Made by a program: the position numbers and the translations under genes
Shown: piece after piece, positions 9,427 to 17,822 of the stretch
Numbering within the stretch: position 1 is the first letter of the stretch
Layout of the letters: each line of letters starts with the position of its first letter
Notes under the pieces: generated by a model
What the model was told of the DNA's origin: nothing
Database searches by the model: none
The model's input: the letters and a program-made list of their open reading frames with translations, nothing else
DNA from: Rhizobium mongolense USDA 1844
GTDB lineage: Bacteria > Pseudomonadota > Alphaproteobacteria > Rhizobiales > Rhizobiaceae
Assembly: GCF_000419765.1 (NCBI RefSeq)
Contig: NZ_ATTQ01000016.1
Coordinates: 62,001-126,000, forward strand
DNA length: 64,000 nt
Direction of reading: 5' to 3'

Positions 9427-9442
9427 GGGGCCCGAAGGCCCC
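9427..9442 (-). terminator. Terminator of the inositol-type transporter operon
   Basis: A perfect GGGGCC / GGCCCC stem closes a four-base loop. Read on the minus strand the loop is TTCG, an extra-stable tetraloop, and the stem is followed by GTTTTC. It sits nine bases beyond the stop codon of the permease gene. Confidence 0.75.
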
Positions 9443-9450
9443 ATTCTCGA

Positions 9451-10476
9451 TCAGTGCTTTGTCCGCTTCTTCTGTCGGTAGACGTCAACGATGACCGCCG
9501 CCACGATGATCACACCCTTGACGATCTCCTGGTAATAGGCATCCACCCGCAGGAAGGTGAAGCCCGACGTCATCACGCCGAGAATGACCGTGCCGATCAC
9601 CGTACCGGTGATGCGGCCGACGCCGCCCGTCAGCGACGTCCCCCCGATAACGGCAGCGGCGATCGCATCGAGTTCGTACATCACGCCCATGCCGGCCTGT
9701 GCCGTTTGAGCGCGAGCCGCCGTGACGACGCCGGCGAGACCTGCCAGAAGGCCGGCGATCGCATAGACCTTGATCAGGTGTGCTTCGACATTGATACCGG
9801 AAACACGCGCCGCCTGCACATTCGCGCCGATCGCATAAGTGAACTTGCCGTAGCGCGTATAGCGAAGGGCGATGTGGAAGATCAGCGCAACGACAAGGAA
9901 AACGACGACCGGCCAGATGCCCGTGCCGATGAAATTGAACTGATCCGTAAGCCCTGATACCGGCTGGCCCTTCGTGTACCATTTGGAAAGACCGCGCGCC
10001 GAGACCATCATCCCGAGCGTAGCGATGAAGGGCGGAATCTTCGTCTTGGCGATCAACTGTCCGTTGATGTAGCCGGCCAGGAGGCCGATCAGCAGGCCGA
10101 CGCCGATAGGCACGAAAAACGGCATGTCGGTGAGGCCTGGATAAAGCGCGCGCGGCCATGTCGATGCTTGGGCGAAGCTCGCTGCGATCATCGCCGTCAT
10201 GCCGACGACGGAGCCGGAGGAGAGGTCGATGCCGCCGGTGATGATGACCTGTGTAACACCAACCGAAATAATGCCGATCACCGACACCTGCAGGATCATG
10301 ATCGTCAGGCGTTGCGGGTTCATCAAGAAACTCTGGCCGACGAAAATCCAGCCGAGAATTTCGTAAACAAGCGCAATACCGATCAGCACCAGGAAGATGG
10401 TGAGTTCCGGCGGCACGCGGTGCCGCCTCGGCCGTGTTGCGAGCGTGGCCTGGCTTTCGGCTGCCTCGGTATTCAT
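9451..10476 (-). CDS. Sugar ABC transporter permease, probably myo-inositol (IatP-like)
   Basis: A 341-residue inner-membrane permease of the RbsC family, with about eight to ten hydrophobic segments and the family segments ITGGIDLSSGSVVGM and GGTSLTGGVGRITGT. The N-terminus is cytoplasmic and Arg-rich. It is the last gene of the operon binding protein, ATPase, permease. Specificity for myo-inositol is inferred from the binding protein and from the operator upstream of the operon. Ribose or another sugar is possible. Confidence 0.9.
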   Translation of the reverse strand: MNTEAAESQATLATRPRRHRVPPELTIFLVLIGIALVYEILGWIFVGQSFLMNPQRLTIMILQVSVIGIISVGVTQVIITGGIDLSSGSVVGMTAMIAASFAQASTWPRALYPGLTDMPFFVPIGVGLLIGLLAGYINGQLIAKTKIPPFIATLGMMVSARGLSKWYTKGQPVSGLTDQFNFIGTGIWPVVVFLVVALIFHIALRYTRYGKFTYAIGANVQAARVSGINVEAHLIKVYAIAGLLAGLAGVVTAARAQTAQAGMGVMYELDAIAAAVIGGTSLTGGVGRITGTVIGTVILGVMTSGFTFLRVDAYYQEIVKGVIIVAAVIVDVYRQKKRTKH

Positions 10477-10510
10477 GTTAACCTCCCTCCGGCGATTGAC
10501 TGGGCCGCAA

Positions 10511-12052
10511 TCACTGCGCGGCGAGCTCCATCACCTTGACTTGCGTTGCTTCGTCGCGATTGAGAAAACCTGTCACGCGTCCTTCGTGCATGACCATGAT
10601 GCGGTCACTCATGCCGAGCACTTCGGGCATCTCCGACGAGATCATGATGACCGCGACGCCGTTTCGGGCCATCTCCGTCACGAGTTTGTGGATTTCCGCT
10701 TTGGCGCCGACATCGATACCCCGCGTCGGCTCATCGAGAATGAGGATACGTGGGTTGGTCAGCAGCCAGCGCCCGATCAGCACCTTTTGCTGGTTGCCTC
10801 CCGACAGGTTCTCGACGCGTTCATCGAGGTTCGGCGTCTTGACGCGCAGCCTGCGCGCCATGTCCTCGCATGTTCCTTCTATCGCGCCTTCCTGCACGAA
10901 GCCGCCCTTGACGAATTTGTCCTGCAGCACGGCAATCTGCATGTTCTCGAGCACGTTGAGGATCAGCAGGCAGCCCGTTTCTTTCCGGTCCTCCGTGAGG
11001 AAGGCCATGTGGTTCCTAATCGCCACCGTCGGCGAGCTGATATCGACCTTCTTGCCGAAAAGCTCGATCGTCCCGGAGCTTGCCGGCGTTACGCCGAACA
11101 GCGTCTCGGCAACGTTCGAACGGCCCGAGCCCACGAGGCCTGCAACACCGAGGATTTCCCCCGCGCGCACGTCGAAGGAGACCTCATAGAAGACGTTGTT
11201 GAGACAGAGATTGTTGACCGACAGCACCACGTCGCCGATCGGAACTACTTCCTTCGGGAACATCTGCGTGATCTCACGGCCGACCATCATCCGGATGATG
11301 TCGTTGCGCGTGACGTCGGTCGATGCGTGCGTGCCGATATATTTTCCGTCACGAAACACCGAAAACTCATCGGCAATCTCGAACAGCTCGTTCATCTTGT
11401 GGGTGATGTAGACGATCCCGATACCCTGCACCTTCAGACCGCGGATGATCTCAAAGAGGTGCGCCACTTCGCGCTCGGTGAGCGCCGATGTCGGTTCGTC
11501 CATGATGAGCACGTCGGAATTATAGGAAACCGCCTTGGCGATCTCGACCATCTGACGGCTTGCGACCGAGAGGTGCCGAACCTCGATGTCAGGATCGATG
11601 GTTATGTTGAGCCTTTGGAAAAGCTCTTCGGTCATCCGGTACATTTCGCCATGGTCGACAAAGCCGAACCGGTTCTTGGGCTCGCGGCGGATCCAGATGT
11701 TTTCAGCAACCGTCATGAAAGGCATCAGGTTCAGTTCCTGATGGATCATGGCGATGCCGTTTTCCAGCGCATCGAGCGGCGATTTAAGCTGGATCTCCAC
11801 GCCCTTCAGGTGCACGTCACCCTTGTCCGGCGTATAGATGCCTGCCAATATCTTCATCAATGTCGACTTGCCGGCGCCGTTCTCCCCCATCAGCGCGTGC
11901 ACGGAGCCGCGCTTCAGCCGGAACTGCACATCATCGAGTGCGACCACACCGGGAAATTCCTTGCGGATGCCTTCAGCGCTCAGGAGATATTCCGCGTTCG
12001 GAATCGCTCCGCTTGCACGAACAGCGGCCATAGTGGAAGGGCTGACAGCCAT
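10511..12052 (-). CDS. Sugar ABC transporter ATP-binding protein, probably myo-inositol (IatA-like)
   Basis: A 513-residue ATPase with two tandem ABC domains, as in RbsA. The N-terminal domain carries a complete Walker A (GENGAGKST) and MDEPTSAL. The C-terminal domain, starting near residue 260, has the usual degenerate P-loop (GLVGSGRSN) with an intact signature (LSGGNQQK) and LDEPTRGID. The ATG at 12052 has a GGAGATGAG ribosome site. A stable hairpin lies between it and the binding-protein gene, as is common where the binding protein must be made in excess. Confidence 0.92.
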   Translation of the reverse strand: MAVSPSTMAAVRASGAIPNAEYLLSAEGIRKEFPGVVALDDVQFRLKRGSVHALMGENGAGKSTLMKILAGIYTPDKGDVHLKGVEIQLKSPLDALENGIAMIHQELNLMPFMTVAENIWIRREPKNRFGFVDHGEMYRMTEELFQRLNITIDPDIEVRHLSVASRQMVEIAKAVSYNSDVLIMDEPTSALTEREVAHLFEIIRGLKVQGIGIVYITHKMNELFEIADEFSVFRDGKYIGTHASTDVTRNDIIRMMVGREITQMFPKEVVPIGDVVLSVNNLCLNNVFYEVSFDVRAGEILGVAGLVGSGRSNVAETLFGVTPASSGTIELFGKKVDISSPTVAIRNHMAFLTEDRKETGCLLILNVLENMQIAVLQDKFVKGGFVQEGAIEGTCEDMARRLRVKTPNLDERVENLSGGNQQKVLIGRWLLTNPRILILDEPTRGIDVGAKAEIHKLVTEMARNGVAVIMISSEMPEVLGMSDRIMVMHEGRVTGFLNRDEATQVKVMELAAQ

Positions 12053-12087
12053 CTCATCTCCTCTCCGGATATCCGACGACGGACGAA

Positions 12088-12118
12088 GCGGATGCGAGCC
12101 GGCTAGGCCCGCATCCGC
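12088..12118 (-). promoter_or_regulatory. Intercistronic hairpin between binding protein and ATPase genes
   Basis: A nine-base stem (GCGGATGCG / CGCATCCGC) with a short inner AGCC/GGCT pairing lies in the 78-base gap between the two genes. There is no T-tract. Such hairpins usually protect the upstream message or partly terminate transcription, raising binding protein over membrane subunits; that role is inferred. Confidence 0.55.
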
Positions 12119-12130
12119 AATTTCTTCGCC

Positions 12131-13060
12131 TTAGTTCTTGGCAACGAAGTCCTTGACGTTTTCCGGCGTGACGAGCTGGAAGGGAATATAGACCTTCTTC
12201 TCGATCTTTTCGCCCTTGGCGAGCTTCAGAGCCGCATCAAGCGAGCCCTTACCCTGACCGGCAGCGTCCTGGAACACCGTCACGTCGAGGTCGCCGGCCT
12301 GCATGGCGGCGAGCGCATCCTGTGTGGCATCGACGCCGCCGATGACGATCTTGCTCAGATCCTTGCCGGCAGCCTTGAGCGCCTGGATCGCACCGATTGC
12401 CATTTCGTCGTTGTTTGAGATGACGGCATCGAATTCAATGCCGCTGGAGAGCCAGTTGGTCATCAGATCCGAACCCTGGGTGCGGGACCAGTTGGCCGTC
12501 TGCTCTTCGACGATCTCGATGCCTTTGCATTCGTCAGTCGCGACGACGTCATGGACGTCCTTGGTGCGCATGCGGGCAGCCTGGTTGGAAAGCTCCCCCA
12601 TCATGACGACAGCCTTGCCCTTACCACCGAGAAGGCGGCAGACTTCCTTCGTTTCCAGCGTGCCGGACTCCTGTTCGTTGGAAGCGACGAAGGCCTGCTT
12701 GTCCGGAAGCGTATCGACATTCACCGGCTCGCGGTTCACGTAGACGAGCGGAATTCCGGCATCGGCAGCAATTTTCGACATGGCGGTGGTGGCATCGGTA
12801 TCGACCGGATTAACGATGATGGCGTCGACCTTGGATGCGATGAAATTCTGGATCTGGCTCTGCTGCTTGGCGACGTCGTTCTGAGCGTCTTCCACCTGCA
12901 GCGTTACGCCATCCAGCGTCTTGGCGTAATCCTGCATGCCGTTGCGCAGAACGGTCAGGAAGTTGTCATCGAAAAGCGCCATGGAAACGCCAATGGTTTC
13001 CGCGTGAGCCGCCGTCGATATGACGAGCGCCATCGCAGTGCCCAGGATAAACTTTCTCAT
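12131..13060 (-). CDS. Periplasmic sugar-binding protein, probably myo-inositol (IbpA-like)
   Basis: A 309-residue periplasmic binding protein of the RbsB family with a signal peptide ending AAHA before ETIGVSMA. Segments FDDNFLTVLRNGM, VNREPV and QAARMRTKD resemble the inositol and rhizopine binding proteins of rhizobia and Caulobacter rather than classical ribose-binding proteins. The ATG at 13060 follows GGAGG. It is the first gene of a three-gene operon. A GGAA-N6-TTCC palindrome lies about 150 bases upstream, which fits control by the inositol repressor IolR. The substrate is inferred. Confidence 0.88.
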   Translation of the reverse strand: MRKFILGTAMALVISTAAHAETIGVSMALFDDNFLTVLRNGMQDYAKTLDGVTLQVEDAQNDVAKQQSQIQNFIASKVDAIIVNPVDTDATTAMSKIAADAGIPLVYVNREPVNVDTLPDKQAFVASNEQESGTLETKEVCRLLGGKGKAVVMMGELSNQAARMRTKDVHDVVATDECKGIEIVEEQTANWSRTQGSDLMTNWLSSGIEFDAVISNNDEMAIGAIQALKAAGKDLSKIVIGGVDATQDALAAMQAGDLDVTVFQDAAGQGKGSLDAALKLAKGEKIEKKVYIPFQLVTPENVKDFVAKN

Positions 13061-13392
13061 TCTATTTCCTCCACAAAGCGGTGTCCGGCTGCACCCTCCT
13101 CACGCCGGAACTTCGGGCGCTGCCCAAAAGCCGTATTGCGTCGCGCTGCCACTCCCGTTCCGCAGCTTCCGTCAAAACGGAACAAACAAACCGTAAAATT
13201 TGTTTCGCGGAATATTCATTCCATTTTCCGCACGCGGCGTCAACTCTTTTTAAGGAAATGAAGACCGAAAGCCGCACTGGAAATATGAAGCTATGGGCGG
13301 GCAAGGCGATGAAATCGTCACAGCGCGCGCCTAAATGTGCGGACGTGACGATCAAAACCGCTGCGCCCACGAAAAATCTCCAAGGAGAAGCC
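13061..13392. other. Divergent promoter region between ibpA-like gene and DUF1993 gene
   Basis: These 332 bases drive two divergent genes. They contain the GGAA-N6-TTCC palindrome at 13209-13222. The plus-strand frame that runs through the region into the DUF1993 gene is an upstream extension without a ribosome site. No structured RNA was recognised. Confidence 0.5.
13209..13222. promoter_or_regulatory. Putative IolR operator (GGAA-N6-TTCC)
   Basis: The palindrome GGAATATTCATTCC matches the GGAA-N6-TTCC core reported for the RpiR-family inositol repressor IolR in Sinorhizobium. It lies in the promoter region of the inositol-type transporter operon. The exact match is seen in the sequence; binding by IolR is inferred, and a 14-base site of this kind can occur by chance. 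Confidence 0.5.
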
Positions 13393-13902
13393 ATGTCCAT
13401 TTCCATGTACCGCCTGACCGTTCCGATGTTTCAGCGCGGGCTTACGACACTAAAAAACTACCTCGAAAAGGCTGAGGCTTACGCCAAGGAGAAGGGGATC
13501 GATCCGAATGAACTGGTCGCTGCCAGGCTTGCGCCCGATATGCTGCCGCTTTCGGGCCAATATCAACGTGCGAGCGACAGCGCCAAGCTGGCAGTCGCCC
13601 GCCTGACCGCCACCGAAGCGCCGAAATTCGAGGACAGCGAAACGACGATCGCCGAACTGCGCGAGCGCATCGCCAAGACCGAAACCTATCTCGCGACGAT
13701 TGCACCGCAAGCGCTCGAAGGCACGGAAACGAAGGAAGTGACGATCGCGCCCGGCGGCAACAAGATGACCTTCCGCGGCGACGAATATGTCGCGACCTTC
13801 GCACTGCCGAACTTCTATTTTCACGTCGCGACGGCACACGCGATCCTGCGCAATCAGGGCGTACCGGTCGGCAAGATTGACTATCTTGGCCGCTTCTCGT
13901 GA
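13393..13902 (+). CDS. DUF1993 family protein
   Basis: A 169-residue soluble protein (MSISMYRLTVPMFQRGL...) of the DUF1993 family, which is thought to adopt a four-helix DinB-like fold; its function is unknown. The usual family features are visible: the N-terminal MFxRGLxxLKxYLEKA helix and the C-terminal NFYFHVATAHAILRNQGVPVGKxDYLG. The ATG at 13393 has AAGGAGAAGCC before it. Its stop lies five bases from the convergent stop of the sulfatase gene. Confidence 0.85.
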   Translation: MSISMYRLTVPMFQRGLTTLKNYLEKAEAYAKEKGIDPNELVAARLAPDMLPLSGQYQRASDSAKLAVARLTATEAPKFEDSETTIAELRERIAKTETYLATIAPQALEGTETKEVTIAPGGNKMTFRGDEYVATFALPNFYFHVATAHAILRNQGVPVGKIDYLGRFS

Positions 13903-13906
13903 GTAA

Positions 13907-15424
13907 TCAGGGCCGGCGCGCGACCGGCCCGTCCTTCGTCAGCTCCGTATAGGCGAGCGTCTGGTCGAGATGCCGCGCCCGGAGCGATAACAGCCTTTCG
14001 GCGCACTCCAGGCGCGTCGCCGCGTAGGCTGGATCGGGAGCGAGATTGTTGAGCTCCATCGGATCGGCCTTGAGATCGAAGAGCAACGGCGGCAGGGCGG
14101 CAAAATGCACATATTTGAACTGTTCGTCCCGGATTACTGCGAGATTGCACTGGTTCGATTTCAGGCCAAAGTGGCGCTCCGCTTCGCCATTGGCGATGTC
14201 GCGGAAATCAAATTCAAAGAATGCCGCCTCTCGCCAGTCGATCGCATCTCCATGATCGATGAACGAGCGCAATGAGCGGCCGTCGACATGGTTGGCTGTC
14301 TCGACGCCCAGGCTCTCGCAAAGCGTTGGAAAGATATCCGCCGCACTCGTGAAGCGCTCGACCACATGACCCCTCACCGTCGCATTCGGGTCGCGGATGA
14401 CCAGGGGAATGTGATAGCTGCCATCAAAGAAACCGCCTTTGCCAAGCGTCCAGTGATCACCCATCATCTCGGCATGGTCGGAGGTGAAGATGACGATCGT
14501 ATCGTCCCACACGCCGGCATCCTTCAGCGCCTGCCAGATCCGGCCGAGCTGCGCATCGACCTCGGCAATCATCCCATAATAGATCGCCCGGATCGCCGCG
14601 AAGTCCTGGGTTCCCCAGTCGCTGACCGAACCCTCGGCGCCATATATGAAGCTGCCCTTGTCGTTCTTCGGCATCGAATAGCCAAGATAAGGATGCAGGG
14701 CCTCTTCAATCTCACGGCTTTTCGCCCGTGAAAATTCCGGTCCGTCGACCGGCTTGAACATCCGGCCGAAAGGTTCAGGCACCGAAAATGGCGGATGCGG
14801 CCGCAGGAAGGAAACGTGGGCAAACCACGGCGCATCCTGTTCGCCGAGCCAGCGAATGAATTCGCCGGCAAGAAAAGCAGTCTGCGTTTCTTGCCTGGAG
14901 TAAGCGGTCGGTTCCGCCGAAATTTCGCCGCGGGCGGCACCAGGCGGAACATGGATGTCCCGGCTGACTGCATCGCGATGCCCGCGTGAACGCAACCACG
15001 AAAGCCACTGCTTCTCATGCTCGGGCAGGAGCTGGCGCGCGGTAAACCCTGGCAGCAGACCTTCGTAGGTCTCAAGGTGCGGGTCGTTCCTATCAAGTTC
15101 GCGCGGGTCAGGCGCGGTATCCGTATAGCCGAACACCGTCGGGTCATAGCCGGCGCGCCTTGCCGCCAGTGCCAGGTTGTCGAAGCGGCGGTCGAGCGGC
15201 GAGCCGTTCCGGCAAACCCGGTGGTTCATCTGGTAAAGGCCGGTGTAAAGCGTCGCCCGCGCCGGCGAACAGGGTGCCGCGCCGGCAAAGTGATTGCGAA
15301 AAAGCACGCCCTCCCTTGCCAGCGCGTCGACATTCGGCGTCCTGACACAGGCGTGGCCGGCGACCGAAAGGCAATCACCGCGCCATTGATCCGCGGTGAT
15401 GAGAAGGACGTTCGGCCTCTTCAT
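13907..15424 (-). CDS. Sulfatase-superfamily hydrolase, phosphonate monoester hydrolase-like
   Basis: A 505-residue hydrolase of the alkaline phosphatase/sulfatase fold. The metal-binding ITADQWRGD opens the protein. The signature CSPARATLYTG holds the Cys that is converted to formylglycine in this family. SDHAEMMGDH supplies further metal ligands. The C-terminal part (YVHFAALPPLLFDLKADP) closely resembles rhizobial phosphonate monoester hydrolases, promiscuous phosphodi-/monoesterases. No signal peptide is seen. The ATG at 15424 has GAGGCGG upstream. It begins 11 bases after the galE stop, so the two are probably cotranscribed. The natural substrate is unknown. Confidence 0.87.
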   Translation of the reverse strand: MKRPNVLLITADQWRGDCLSVAGHACVRTPNVDALAREGVLFRNHFAGAAPCSPARATLYTGLYQMNHRVCRNGSPLDRRFDNLALAARRAGYDPTVFGYTDTAPDPRELDRNDPHLETYEGLLPGFTARQLLPEHEKQWLSWLRSRGHRDAVSRDIHVPPGAARGEISAEPTAYSRQETQTAFLAGEFIRWLGEQDAPWFAHVSFLRPHPPFSVPEPFGRMFKPVDGPEFSRAKSREIEEALHPYLGYSMPKNDKGSFIYGAEGSVSDWGTQDFAAIRAIYYGMIAEVDAQLGRIWQALKDAGVWDDTIVIFTSDHAEMMGDHWTLGKGGFFDGSYHIPLVIRDPNATVRGHVVERFTSAADIFPTLCESLGVETANHVDGRSLRSFIDHGDAIDWREAAFFEFDFRDIANGEAERHFGLKSNQCNLAVIRDEQFKYVHFAALPPLLFDLKADPMELNNLAPDPAYAATRLECAERLLSLRARHLDQTLAYTELTKDGPVARRP

Positions 15425-15434
15425 GAAAGCCGCC

Positions 15435-16415
15435 TCAGTGATTGGATCTGGAATGCCAGTTCCAGGCCGACTGGATGATCTGCAAAAGATCATATTGCGG
15501 TGCCCAGCCAAGCACATCGCGAGCCTTGTCGTTATTGGCAACCAGCGTGTGCGAATCGCCTTCCCGGCGCCCGATATACTCGACGGGGAAAGGGCGCTTC
15601 GACACATCTTCGATCGCCCCGAGCAACTCCTTGACCGTCGTGCCCGTCCCCGTCCCGAGGTTTAGCGCAACGGAATCGCCGCCCTTCAACAGATATTCGA
15701 CGGCGCGCACATGCGCATCCGCCAGATCGAGCACGTGGATATAGTCGCGCACGCAGGTGCCATCGCGTGTCTCGTAGTCGCTACCAAAGACCTTGAAACC
15801 CTGCCGGCGGCCGAGTGCCGCATCGATTGCAAGCGGAATGGCATGGGTTTCGGGCTGATGCCACTCGCCAATCCGTCCTTCGAAATCCGCGCCCGCCGCA
15901 TTGAAATACCGCAGGATCACGGATCGGAGACCCTTGTACTGATCGTAATCGGCGAGCGCCTGCTCGACGATGTATTTCGTGCGCCCGTAGGGATTGATTG
16001 GCACCTGCCGGTGCGTCTCGTCAAGCGGCACGCTCTGCGGCAGCCCGTATGTCGCGCAGGTGGATGAGAAGACGAAAGCCTTGATGCCTGCGGCCTGCGC
16101 GGCCGAAAGCAGGGTCAGCGTCCCGATAACATTGTTCTCGTAGAAGGAAACAGGATCCTTCACCGATTCGCCGACTTCGATCAGCGCTGCAAAATGCAAA
16201 ATCGCCGAAGGCTTGTGCTTGGCCAGCACCTCCTCGAGCCGGGCGCGGTCACGAATATCGCCCTCCTCGGCGGGACCCCACCTGACGAATTCACGATGAC
16301 CATTCGAGAAATTGTCGAAGACGACGGGTTTGTAACCCTTGTTCGCCAGGTCAAGGCACGTATGAGAGCCGATATAGCCGGCTCCGCCGACCACGAGAAC
16401 AGTTTCACCTGCCAT
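15435..16415 (-). CDS. galE: UDP-glucose 4-epimerase
   Basis: A 326-residue NAD-dependent epimerase that interconverts UDP-glucose and UDP-galactose for exopolysaccharide and LPS synthesis. It belongs to the extended short-chain dehydrogenase family: the N-terminal GGAGYIGSH binds NAD, the catalytic Ser/Thr lies in SSTCATYG and the YxxxK pair in YGRTK. The GalE-typical RYFNAAGAD and DGTCVRDYIHVLDLADAH are present. The length is as expected. In rhizobia this gene may be called exoB; from sequence alone the two names cannot be separated. Confidence 0.92.
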   Translation of the reverse strand: MAGETVLVVGGAGYIGSHTCLDLANKGYKPVVFDNFSNGHREFVRWGPAEEGDIRDRARLEEVLAKHKPSAILHFAALIEVGESVKDPVSFYENNVIGTLTLLSAAQAAGIKAFVFSSTCATYGLPQSVPLDETHRQVPINPYGRTKYIVEQALADYDQYKGLRSVILRYFNAAGADFEGRIGEWHQPETHAIPLAIDAALGRRQGFKVFGSDYETRDGTCVRDYIHVLDLADAHVRAVEYLLKGGDSVALNLGTGTGTTVKELLGAIEDVSKRPFPVEYIGRREGDSHTLVANNDKARDVLGWAPQYDLLQIIQSAWNWHSRSNH

Positions 16416-16615
16416 ATATCACCTTTGTTACCACATCGGATTGAGAAGACTTAGAGGAGATCGACGGCAAGAAAAAGAAGGAATCCGCAAAACATGCTGC
16501 AGCGCACCATGCCAATGTCCGCAAAAGCTCTATGGCACCGGACAAACACGCCGGAAATTTTCTCCGGCAGCGCTACCCACGCCCGGTGGAAGCAAGCGAG
16601 ACGGGAGGCGGGCTG

Positions 16616-17527
16616 TCAGTTGTCGCCGCTTGCCTGCTCCAGTTCCGCCAAACGCTCCTTACAAATGGCCTCGACGAGCCGGTGAAGGTGTTCCGTCCGC
16701 TCCAGCAGCCAGGCAAGCGCCTCTTCGGTGACCGCGAAGTGTTTCGAGTATCGCGCCTTCACATAGGCCTCGTTGAGGATGTTGTACCAGGCAGTATAGC
16801 GGTGCTGGTCGCGCGGCCAGGCGTCGATCAGCCGGCGGTCCTGATCTTCAGCCAGCCCCCGCAGGAATTTCAGATTGTGCGACGGCGGGCTGTAGTTGGT
16901 CAGCGTCAGGAGCAAGCAGGAATAGGCCGTTTCGACCGCTTGATGAAGCATGAACGTGGCCAAGGGTAAATTGGCTTTGTTCAGATAAAATCTACTTCCG
17001 TCGGCGAAATCCTTTGCATTTGCAAACTGCCTCTCAAAAAGCTCCTTCGCCACTCTATACGCATCGACGGCGGAGAGCTTTTTCGGTTCGGCGAGCGGCC
17101 GGTCGTCGAGCTCGTAGAGCACGATGCCCTCGCGCAAGATGTCGACGAAGAAATACTGGCCGTCGGCCAGGAAATTATTCACCTCCCTGGCACCGTGGAC
17201 GATCAGCCCGACCGGCGTCTTCACATCCTTTTCCCACATCAGCCGGTCGGTCGCCTTGTCCCAGTATTGCGGGTCAGCCAGTTGCTTGGAATTGACGATG
17301 ACGAGGATGTCGTAGTCGGAGCGGTAGCCCTTCATCGTGTGCGGCTCGTCGACCCAGGTGCCGCGGGCATAGGAGCCGAACAGGATGATCTTTAAGATCC
17401 GGCCGCGTTTCTTGAAGGCGGCCGACGTGCCTGACAGCGCGTCGGCGAACTCCTCATGGATGATCGCAACGACGCGGGCAAGCTCGCGCTGCTTGTTCTC
17501 CGGCAGATGTTCCAAGGACGATCGCAT
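16616..17527 (-). CDS. Nucleotidyltransferase-HEPN fusion protein
   Basis: A protein of about 303 residues with two parts. The N-terminal half is a minimal nucleotidyltransferase: GSYARGTW followed by a SDYDILV acidic pair. The C-terminal part (about residues 155-300) is helical and resembles a HEPN domain, with a KARYSKHF segment that could be a variant R-xn-H motif. Separate MNT and HEPN proteins often form toxin-antitoxin pairs in which the MNT protein modifies the HEPN RNase; here both sit in one chain. The start is uncertain: ATG at 17527 or TTG at 17545, neither with a clear ribosome site. It lies in an accessory stretch. Confidence 0.75.
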   Translation of the reverse strand: MRSSLEHLPENKQRELARVVAIIHEEFADALSGTSAAFKKRGRILKIILFGSYARGTWVDEPHTMKGYRSDYDILVIVNSKQLADPQYWDKATDRLMWEKDVKTPVGLIVHGAREVNNFLADGQYFFVDILREGIVLYELDDRPLAEPKKLSAVDAYRVAKELFERQFANAKDFADGSRFYLNKANLPLATFMLHQAVETAYSCLLLTLTNYSPPSHNLKFLRGLAEDQDRRLIDAWPRDQHRYTAWYNILNEAYVKARYSKHFAVTEEALAWLLERTEHLHRLVEAICKERLAELEQASGDN

Positions 17528-17621
17528 GGGCCATCGATAGGCCAAAGACGATTCGCCGTCTACTACTGGAAATCATAGCTTCATGCCGCGCCGGCGGACC
17601 TGCTTGCCAGCGTCCCCTGAG

Positions 17622-17711
17622 TTTCCTGATTGTCGCCGCCATGTGATCTCCAATCGATGTTGAAGATCACGCCTAGGATACCCTGAAGGGGCGCCAAGGA
17701 TTATCCCTGGC
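17622..17711 (+). repeat. Direct repeat copy A upstream of the DUF6880-like gene
   Basis: About 90 bases, from TTTCCTGATTGTCGCCGCC to CCAAGGATTATCCCTGG, recur with roughly three quarters identity at 19302-19389, on the far side of the DUF6880-like gene. Within the copy TGATCT and AGATCA can pair over a 14-base gap. The stretch just before it (17576-17621) also resembles 20621-20666. Intergenic repeats of this size are common in rhizobial genomes; the family was not identified. Confidence 0.6.
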
Positions 17712-17822
17712 ACACATCGATGTTTCGTCGACGGACGGTTGTCGACGTAAAGCACAACCCGTTGTCGCCCTGAATGCTGCCGGGGTATATGGTTCTCGAC
17801 GACTGAAATCTTGGAAAAATGG

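Noticed and set aside
10397..12106. 569-codon plus-strand frame opposite the two-domain ATPase
   Set aside because: Shadow of the iatA-like gene: His/Asp/Arg-rich translation and no family motifs, while the minus strand has both ABC domains.
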